From: Rhodobacteraceae bacterium UBA2776
GTDB taxonomy: Bacteria; Pseudomonadota; Alphaproteobacteria; Rhodobacterales; Rhodobacteraceae
Length of the DNA: 10,908 bases
Assembly: GCA_002352425.1 (NCBI GenBank)
Contig: DEIK01000069.1
Coordinates: 1 to 10,908, forward strand
Reading direction: 5' to 3'
The notes beneath the pieces were generated by a model that was given only the letters and a program-made list of their open reading frames with translations, ran no database searches and was not told where the DNA came from. This document shows, piece by piece, positions 5,892-10,908 of this stretch (within the stretch, counting starts at the first letter, position 1; each line of letters starts with the position of its first letter). The position numbers and the translations under genes are program-made.

Positions 5892-7481
5892 TTATTTTTG
5901 CGCTATGCGCCCATCCATATAAGCGGTATAGCCACCTTTTGCGGCCATATATTCCGCCACCACGTCGGCCAGATCGGGGCCAAAATCATAGGCATTCATG
6001 CCGTCGGTTGCGAACATTTTGTAACCGTCGCCACCGCCGCGCACATAGTTGTTGGTCACAACACCATAAGTTTTGGCAGGGTCAATCGCCACCCAGCCGT
6101 CGCCATCAGCAACCATCACTTCAACAATCCGGCCCTCATTCGGCGCAACACTTGGGTCCCAAGTGAACTTCAAACCCGCCACCTGTGGGAAGCGCCCTTT
6201 GACCTCTTCAACCTGGCTCACGCCATTCTCAAGCGCGGCAATCACCCCTGCGCCGCTGATTTCAAACGTCGACAGGGTGTTTTGGAACGGCAGCACCGTC
6301 ATCACTTCCCCCATCGTCACGTCGCCCGCATCGATCGACGCACGAAGGCCACCAGAATTGGCGATCGAAATGCTCACACCCTGGTCTTTGACCCGGTCCA
6401 GCATCGCATCGGCCACCAGATTGCCCATCTCGCATTCCTTGGTGCGGCAATTGTCGCGGTTGCCATCAATTGGTGCGGCCGCGTTGGCAACCACCAGCTG
6501 CCGGATTTCTTCCAGCGGAACCGCCAGTTCTGCAATCCGCGTTTTGGTGTCACTATCCTCGGCCACTTCTCCGCTCATCACAATCGGCTCACCTACCGCT
6601 TCGGTGAGATTGCCGTCATCATCAAAGGTGACGTTCAATTCGCCCAGAAATTTACCATAAGCATAGGCCTGAACAATCGCCGTGCTGCCCACCATCGTCG
6701 GATACGGCCCTTTGGCACGGTCAGATGTGTTCGACAAATAGGTGTTGGAGTGCCCACCCACGATCACATCAATACCAGTGGTTTCCGCAGCAACCTGTTG
6801 GTCCACCACATAGCCCGAATGCGACAGTACGATAATTTTGTTCACACCTTCCGCAGTCAGTTTGTCGACTTCAGCCTGAACCGCTTCCACCGGATCGGTG
6901 AAAATCACGTTCGGGCCGGGGCTGGCCAATTCATCCGTGTCTTGTGGCGTCAAACCGATCAGGCCCAGCTTCTCGCCGCCCCGCTCGATCACAGTTGATT
7001 TCGCCAGCTTGCCCGCCAGCATTTCTTCGCCCGAGAAATCCGCGTTCGACATCAACACCGGAAAACCCACGGCATCCATAAAGCCGCGCAACACTTCGGG
7101 GCCATCGTCAAACTCGTGGTTGCCCACGGTCATCGCGTCATACTCCATCTTGTTCATCATTTCGGCGGCCGCTTTACCCTTGTAATAAGTGTAAAACAGC
7201 GACCCCTGAAATTGATCGCCGCCGTCAACAAGGATCGAATTGTTGCTGCGTGCGCGGGCTTCTGCAATAGCAGTCACCAAACGGGCCGACCCGCCAAAAC
7301 ATTTGCCTTCGGTATTGTCCTCGGCGGAACAACCCGAATCATATTTACTGATCGGCTCGAACCGCGCGTGAAAATCATTGGTGTGCAAAATGGTCAACGA
7401 ATAGTCCGCCATGGCCATACCAGCGCCAAATGTTAAAGCAGCCGCAGCCGATGTGGTTTTCAAGATCATACGAGTAAGCAT
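5892..7481 (-). CDS. Secreted 5'-nucleotidase / metallophosphatase (UshA-like)
   Basis: A 529-residue periplasmic or secreted hydrolase that removes phosphate from nucleotides or related esters. Residues 1-25 form a signal peptide: a basic start, an Ala-rich core, and cleavage likely at AMA before D26. The N-terminal metallophosphatase domain carries the two-metal ligand motifs HTNDFH (33-38), DGGDQ (86-90), GNHEFDDG (120-127), SHSG (220-223) and GGHSN (242-246). The C-terminal 5'-nucleotidase domain (about 330-520) has NSGGLR (375-380), GEVMTVLPFQN (391-401) and the substrate loop YVRGGGDGY (479-487). Four cysteines (C51, C61, C345, C350) could form disulfides. The frame stays open upstream to 7706, but the ribosome site and signal peptide fix the start at 7481; M5 (7469) is a second choice. 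The gene is divergent from the DUF952-pyrD operon. Exact substrate is not determinable; UDP-sugar hydrolase, 2',3'-cyclic phosphodiesterase and SoxB-like members share this fold. Confidence 0.93.
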   Translation of the reverse strand: MLTRMILKTTSAAAALTFGAGMAMADYSLTILHTNDFHARFEPISKYDSGCSAEDNTEGKCFGGSARLVTAIAEARARSNNSILVDGGDQFQGSLFYTYYKGKAAAEMMNKMEYDAMTVGNHEFDDGPEVLRGFMDAVGFPVLMSNADFSGEEMLAGKLAKSTVIERGGEKLGLIGLTPQDTDELASPGPNVIFTDPVEAVQAEVDKLTAEGVNKIIVLSHSGYVVDQQVAAETTGIDVIVGGHSNTYLSNTSDRAKGPYPTMVGSTAIVQAYAYGKFLGELNVTFDDDGNLTEAVGEPIVMSGEVAEDSDTKTRIAELAVPLEEIRQLVVANAAAPIDGNRDNCRTKECEMGNLVADAMLDRVKDQGVSISIANSGGLRASIDAGDVTMGEVMTVLPFQNTLSTFEISGAGVIAALENGVSQVEEVKGRFPQVAGLKFTWDPSVAPNEGRIVEVMVADGDGWVAIDPAKTYGVVTNNYVRGGGDGYKMFATDGMNAYDFGPDLADVVAEYMAAKGGYTAYMDGRIAQK

Positions 7482-7487
7482 CGGGAA

Positions 7488-7494
7488 TCCCCCT
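7488..7494 (-). promoter_or_regulatory. Ribosome binding site deciding the nucleotidase start
   Basis: On the minus strand AGGGGGA T-side bases (7494-7488) lie six bases before the ATG at 7481. The M5 codon at 7469 is 18 bases away, so the first ATG is favoured. Confidence 0.6.
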
Positions 7495-7541
7495 GTTGGA
7501 TTAATTGAATCATAGGCTATCGTGGCGATGTATCTGGCAAG

Positions 7542-7557
7542 AGTCAAAGCCTTGACG
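7542..7557. promoter_or_regulatory. Back-to-back divergent -35 elements forming an inverted repeat
   Basis: GTCAA (7543-7547) and TTGAC (7552-7556) are a perfect inverted repeat with four bases between. They give TTGACT on the minus strand and TTGACG on the plus strand, each a near-consensus -35. At 17 bases the plus -10 would be the poor CATGTC (7575-7580) and the minus -10 the poor CACGAT (7524-7519). It lies between the nucleotidase (minus) and the DUF952-pyrD operon (plus), exactly where two divergent promoters are needed. The dyad could also be an operator. Confidence 0.45.
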
Positions 7558-7586
7558 ATTTTGCGTGGGCAAGGCATGTCACCCCC

Positions 7587-7925
7587 ATGCAGATTTACAA
7601 AATATTCCTTGGGCCCGAGTGGGCAGAACTGGACACCAAAGGCGAAACCCTTGGCGCTCCGATTGATTTGGCCGATGGCTTTATCCACTTCTCGACCGCC
7701 AAACAAGCGGGCGTTACCGCCGCCAAATACTTCTTGGGCGTTGATGGTTTGATGCTGATCGCGTTCGAGGCCGACCAGATGGGCGATGCCCTGAAATGGG
7801 AACCCTCACGCGGTGGCGATCTGTTTCCGCACCTCTACCGGGCCCTGAAACGCAGCGAAGTGCTCTGGGCCAAACCGCTGCCGTTTCTAAATGGCTACCA
7901 CATCTTTCCGGCTGAGATGGTATGA
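7587..7925 (+). CDS. DUF952 family protein
   Basis: A 112-residue small protein of the DUF952 family. It opens with the IYKI strand (residues 3-6), then has the family hallmark DGFIHFST (30-37), a conserved central WEPS (71-74) and FPHLYRAL (80-87), and ends in a short tail. No signal peptide or membrane segment is seen, so it should be cytoplasmic. The molecular function of the family is unknown; it is sometimes described as glutathione-S-transferase-like, which the sequence here does not prove. It heads a three-gene operon: its TGA stop overlaps the pyrD ATG by four bases (ATGA at 7922-7925), so translation is likely coupled. No good Shine-Dalgarno precedes the ATG (nearest AAGG is 12 bases away), and the putative -10 would place the transcript start at or near the ATG. 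Confidence 0.88.
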   Translation: MQIYKIFLGPEWAELDTKGETLGAPIDLADGFIHFSTAKQAGVTAAKYFLGVDGLMLIAFEADQMGDALKWEPSRGGDLFPHLYRALKRSEVLWAKPLPFLNGYHIFPAEMV

Positions 7926-8980
7926 ACCTGATTGAACGCCTTGGCGTGGCGGCCCTGCACCGATTTGATCCCGAACGCGCCCACGCTCTGTCACTCAAAG
8001 CGCTGAACAGTGGGCTTGTCCCCCTGTCTGGCCCCTTCACCACGCCCCGCCTACAAACGACAATCGTGGGGCTTTCGCTGCCCAACCCCGTCGGCCTCGC
8101 CGCCGGGTTCGACAAAAACGCCACCGCGCTTGCGCCCCTGTCACGCGCCGGTTTTGGTTTCATCGAGGTCGGTGCCGCCACCCCGCGCCCACAACCTGGC
8201 AACCCCAAACCCCGCCTGTTCCGCCTGTCTGAAGACGCCGCCGTGATCAACCGCTTTGGCTTTAACAACGACGGCATGGAAGCCATCAACGCGCGGTTGG
8301 CAAACCGCCCATCTGACGCAATCATCGGCCTGAACCTCGGCGCCAACAAAAACAGCACCGACCGCGCCGCCGATTTCGTCACCGTGCTGGCCCACTGCGC
8401 CCCGCATCTAGATTTCGCCACCGTCAATGTTTCCTCGCCTAACACCGAACGCCTGCGTGACCTACAGGGCAAAGCCGCCCTCACCGCGCTGCTAAATGGT
8501 GTGATGGACACCCGCGCCACCCTTGCTCGCCCGATCCCCATCTTCCTGAAAATTGCGCCTGATCTGACCGCTCAAGAACTCGCCGAAATCGCCGAAGTGG
8601 TCACCGATACAGGCGTTGACGCTATCATCGCCACCAATACCACCCTGTCCCGCGACGGGCTGACCAGCCAACACCGCGATCAGGCCGGTGGCCTCTCCGG
8701 CGCGCCCCTGTTTAAAAAATCCACCCGCATCCTCGCCCAACTCAGCGCGCTCACAGATGGCAATATCCCCCTGATCGGCGTTGGTGGCATTGGCTCGGCT
8801 GAACAGGCCTATGCCAAAATCTGCGCAGGTGCCTCAGCCGTGCAACTCTATTCCGCAATGGTTTACCAAGGGTTGTCATTAGTTACAGAGATCACACGCG
8901 GCCTAGACAAACTCCTCGCCCGCGACGGCCACGCAAACATAACTGATGCCGTCGGCACCAAAAGAAAGGACTGGCTATGA
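7922..8980 (+). CDS. pyrD: Dihydroorotate dehydrogenase (quinone), class 2
   Basis: A 352-residue FMN enzyme that oxidises dihydroorotate to orotate, the fourth step of pyrimidine synthesis, passing electrons to membrane quinone. An N-terminal extension (about residues 1-40, helix-forming) marks the membrane-associated class 2 enzyme. The barrel carries GLAAGFDKN (58-66), EVGAATPRPQPGNPKPR (82-98), NRFGFNNDG (110-118), GLNLGANK (136-143), NVSSPNT (169-175) with the class 2 catalytic serine S172 (class 1 has Cys), FLKIAPD (208-214), ATNTT (237-241), GGLSG (256-260) and the FMN phosphate loop GVGGIGS (286-292). Length matches family norms. It overlaps both neighbours by four bases, ATGA at 7922-7925 and 8977-8980. 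Base composition is high in G+C here (39 of 60 bases in 8101-8160). Confidence 0.97.
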   Translation: MNLIERLGVAALHRFDPERAHALSLKALNSGLVPLSGPFTTPRLQTTIVGLSLPNPVGLAAGFDKNATALAPLSRAGFGFIEVGAATPRPQPGNPKPRLFRLSEDAAVINRFGFNNDGMEAINARLANRPSDAIIGLNLGANKNSTDRAADFVTVLAHCAPHLDFATVNVSSPNTERLRDLQGKAALTALLNGVMDTRATLARPIPIFLKIAPDLTAQELAEIAEVVTDTGVDAIIATNTTLSRDGLTSQHRDQAGGLSGAPLFKKSTRILAQLSALTDGNIPLIGVGGIGSAEQAYAKICAGASAVQLYSAMVYQGLSLVTEITRGLDKLLARDGHANITDAVGTKRKDWL

Positions 8981-9315
8981 CCACGATCTGGCACAACCCG
9001 CGCTGCTCCAAATCCCGCGCCACGCTTGAATTGATCAAAGGCACCGGTATCACCCCGACAATCCGCCTCTATCAGGATAACGCCCCCACAGCCGACGAAA
9101 TCAGCAAAGCCCTTGCGCTACTCAACATCCCCGCCTCCGCCCTGATCCGTACAGGCGAAGCGATCTATAAAGAGCTGGACCTGAAAGACGCCGACGAGGA
9201 CACCCTGATCAAAGCCATGGCCGAGCACCCCAAACTGATCGAGCGCCCCGTGGTGCTTGCCAACAACAAGGCCGCCTTGGGCCGCCCGCCGGAATCCGTG
9301 CTCGACATTTTATAG
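8977..9315 (+). CDS. ArsC/YfgD-family reductase (arsenate reductase-like)
   Basis: A 112-residue thioredoxin-fold protein of the glutaredoxin-linked ArsC family. The active-site segment HNPRCSKSR (6-14) supplies nucleophile Cys10. Three arginines fall where the arsenate-binding arginines of plasmid ArsC occur: R58 in LIRTGE, R90 in IERPVV and R103 in GRPPE. The CSKSR wording is typical of the chromosomal YfgD type rather than of ars-operon ArsC. It overlaps the pyrD stop by four bases, so it is the third gene of the DUF952-pyrD unit. No arsR, arsB or acr3 gene is nearby, so an arsenic-resistance role is not supported by context; a housekeeping thiol or oxyanion reductase role is equally possible. 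Length is complete. Confidence 0.9.
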   Translation: MTTIWHNPRCSKSRATLELIKGTGITPTIRLYQDNAPTADEISKALALLNIPASALIRTGEAIYKELDLKDADEDTLIKAMAEHPKLIERPVVLANNKAALGRPPESVLDIL

Positions 9316-9342
9316 GTTTCTTTTTCGCCCAAATATCCGCGC

Positions 9343-9366
9343 CGCAGGCATCCTACCCTGCCTGCG
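9343..9366. terminator. Hairpin at the convergent ArsC-like/MATE gene ends
   Basis: CGCAGGCA (9343-9350) and TGCCTGCG (9359-9366) form a perfect 8-bp stem with an 8-base loop that contains the MATE stop codon. It lies 27 bases beyond the ArsC-like stop, between converging genes. On the minus strand it is followed by GCGCGGATATTTGGGCG and then an A-rich stretch, not by a T-run, so it is not a textbook terminator. It may act in both directions or as a 3'-end stabiliser. Confidence 0.45.
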
Positions 9367-10669
9367 CCTCAAGCGCCGGATAGCGAACCCCCAACGTCAC
9401 CCCACGCGCCACAAACGAGATCAGCAAAGCGATCCAAAGCCCGTGATTGCCGTAAACCGGCATCAAAACCGCAATCGCCACCGCGTAAATCGCGAAAGAC
9501 AGCGCCATCATATTGCGCATGTCCTTTGAACGGGTCGCGCCGATAAATATGCCGTCCAGCATCCACGATGCGATACCAATCGTGGGGGCAAGGATCATGT
9601 AAACAAGATATATCCGCGCCTCGGCCCTCACCTCTTGTGATGTGGTCATCACATCAATAATCACCCGCCCAAACAGCCAGAATACCACCGACAGGCACAG
9701 CACCCAGATCAGCCCCCAACCACTGGTCAACAGAGAAGCACGCCGTAATGCCAATCGGTTGCGCGCCCCCAACGCTTGCCCGACCAAAGCCTCGGCCGCT
9801 GCGGCAAACCCGTCCAGCGCATAGGCGGTGATTTCCAGAAATTGCAGCAATATCTGGTTGGCGGCCAAGGTCACATCGCCAAACCGTGCGCCGTAAAACA
9901 GAAACGATATGAATATCGCCTGCAACATCAGGGACCGCAGCATGATGTCGCCATTCACCAGCGCCATCGCCTTTAGGCGCGCGCGGTCAAACACCACCGC
10001 CCAATCATACCACATCCGGCCCACGAATGCAGCGCGGCACAGCCACAGACCCAGCGCCAGCCCACTCCATTCGGCAATAAACGTGGCAATCGCCACCCCT
10101 TCAACGCCCCAGTCCAGCCCCAGCACGAACCACAAATCCAGCCCGATGTTGACGCCGTTCATCCACAATTGCAGCGCCAGAATAGCTCGCGTGCGCCCCT
10201 GCGCGATCAGCCAGCCGCTGATGCCGTATAACGCCACGGTTGCGGGGGCCGACCACACCCTGATTTGCATATAGTCCAGCGCCATCCCCTCGACCTCGGC
10301 CGAGGCGGGCGAGACCTGAAATGCCGCCCAGAACAGCGGCACTTGCAATGCAATCATGCACAGACCCAGACCAAAGCCGATGATCAAGGCCCGAACCAGT
10401 AGCGCCACCACCTCGGCACGGTTCCCTGCCCCATGCGCCTGGGCCGCCATGCCCGATGTGCCCATTCGCAAGAACCCGAACATCCAGTAAATGCCAGTCA
10501 GGATGATTGCACCGATTCCGACAGCCCCAATCGGCGCGGCCTGCCCCAGTTGCCCGACCACACCTGTATCAACCGCGCCCAGAATCGGCACGGTGGCGTT
10601 GGAAATCACAATCGGCAGGGCAATTTTCAGAACACGAGAGTGGGTCAGGGAACCTGCAGCATCACTCAC
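9353..10669 (-). CDS. MATE-family multidrug/organic cation efflux transporter (DinF-like)
   Basis: A 438-residue polytopic inner-membrane protein of the MATE family, secondary transporters that expel cationic drugs or metabolites using H+ or Na+ gradients. About twelve hydrophobic segments are spread along the chain. The first helix region IALPIVISNATVPILGAVDT (about 12-31) followed by GQLGQAAPIGAVGIG is a MATE signature, and the internal repeat reappears near residues 232-300 (LMLQAIFISFLFYGARFG, then the ALDGFAAAAEALVGQALGA stretch at about 281-299). The wording is closest to the DinF subgroup. The start is GTG at 10669 and overlaps the last eight bases of the thioesterase gene upstream (GTGAGTGA), so translation is probably coupled; no good independent ribosome site is visible. 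Substrate is not determinable. Confidence 0.92.
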   Translation of the reverse strand: MSDAAGSLTHSRVLKIALPIVISNATVPILGAVDTGVVGQLGQAAPIGAVGIGAIILTGIYWMFGFLRMGTSGMAAQAHGAGNRAEVVALLVRALIIGFGLGLCMIALQVPLFWAAFQVSPASAEVEGMALDYMQIRVWSAPATVALYGISGWLIAQGRTRAILALQLWMNGVNIGLDLWFVLGLDWGVEGVAIATFIAEWSGLALGLWLCRAAFVGRMWYDWAVVFDRARLKAMALVNGDIMLRSLMLQAIFISFLFYGARFGDVTLAANQILLQFLEITAYALDGFAAAAEALVGQALGARNRLALRRASLLTSGWGLIWVLCLSVVFWLFGRVIIDVMTTSQEVRAEARIYLVYMILAPTIGIASWMLDGIFIGATRSKDMRNMMALSFAIYAVAIAVLMPVYGNHGLWIALLISFVARGVTLGVRYPALEAQAG

Positions 10670-10908
10670 CGCGTTGCGGCATCAGGAAATGCCCTGTGGC
10701 CTGGGCAAACAGGCGTTGGCGGTTGTCCTGCCATGCCTCGACATGCACAGAGGCATAACGGCGCCCCGACCGGTTCACCCGTGCCCGCGCATAGGCGTCG
10801 CGCGGCAGGCCGGACCGCAGGTAATCAACGGTGAAATCTATCGTCTTGGGCAGGCGGGGCAACGTTTCCGGCTCCACCTCGCCGCTTTCCATATCATTCC
10901 ACAGCATT
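10662..10908 (-). CDS. PaaI-type hotdog thioesterase, C-terminal part (cut by window edge)
   Basis: The last 81 or so codons of a minus-strand gene that enters from beyond the right edge. The visible part matches the C-terminal half of a PaaI/YbgC-like hotdog-fold thioesterase: TIDFTVDYLRSG (the strand where the family often has TVDLRIDFLRP), ARARVNRSGRRYASVHVEAW and the closing ATGHFLM. Such enzymes are usually 130-150 residues and hydrolyse acyl-CoA thioesters as homo-oligomers. The N-terminal half, where the catalytic acid lies on the long helix, is outside the window, so activity cannot be judged. The in-frame ATG at the edge is unlikely to be the true start. Its TGA lies inside the start of the MATE gene. 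Confidence 0.75.
   Translation of the reverse strand, partial: MLWNDMESGEVEPETLPRLPKTIDFTVDYLRSGLPRDAYARARVNRSGRRYASVHVEAWQDNRQRLFAQATGHFLMPQRGE

Noticed and set aside
5898..6998. 366-codon plus-strand frame opposite the 5'-nucleotidase
   Set aside because: It mirrors the codons of the real gene, is rich in His/Arg/Asn as antisense frames typically are, and shows no domain motif.
7714..8541. 275-codon minus-strand frame opposite DUF952/pyrD
   Set aside because: Rich in Arg/Ser/Pro with no motif; an antisense shadow of the GC-rich pyrD gene, which has full family motifs.
8977..9315. Arsenic-resistance operon
   Set aside because: Only an ArsC/YfgD-like reductase is present; no ArsR, ArsB, Acr3 or ArsH is nearby and it is coupled to pyrD.

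Overview
The window looks like an ordinary chromosomal stretch from an alphaproteobacterium, most likely of the Rhodobacterales (Roseobacter group). I base this on recognised protein families (a Roseobacter-style pilin-like peptide and CpaB, a DUF952-pyrD-ArsC-like operon), short intergenic gaps, ATGA-type stop/start overlaps and a CCA-encoding tRNA-Gly. The group assignment is inference, not a database match.

Left end (1-1737): an AT-rich gene-free 305 bases, then a tiny type IVb (Flp-like) pilin gene and a full cpaB gene for a Flp/Tad pilus assembly protein, both on the plus strand. The usual next genes of a Tad locus (cpaC, cpaE, cpaF, tadB, tadC) do not follow, so the pair is separated from the rest of the machine. 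Several inverted repeats lie in the gaps around the two genes.

Centre left (1738-5696, minus strand): a long AMP-forming acyl-CoA synthetase, preceded by a fused-domain ABC exporter, preceded by tRNA-Gly(UCC) with a recognisable promoter. Centre (5843-7481, minus): a secreted 5'-nucleotidase/metallophosphatase with a strong intrinsic terminator.

Right half: divergent from the nucleotidase is a tightly coupled three-gene plus-strand operon: a DUF952 protein, class 2 dihydroorotate dehydrogenase (pyrD) and an ArsC/YfgD-type reductase, the joints being 4-base ATGA overlaps. The -35-like hexamers of the two divergent directions form an inverted repeat. Converging on the operon from the right is a MATE-family efflux gene, which starts at GTG inside the end of a PaaI-type thioesterase gene cut by the window edge.

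The genes do not form one pathway: fatty-acid activation, export, nucleotide breakdown, pyrimidine synthesis and efflux are side by side as in many bacterial chromosomes. I found no phage, IS element, CRISPR array, toxin-antitoxin pair or defence island, and no convincing undescribed multi-gene system. The points most worth a second look are the orphan pilin-cpaB pair with its altered processing motif, the inverted repeats next to promoters, and a hairpin-plus-motif shared by two gene ends.
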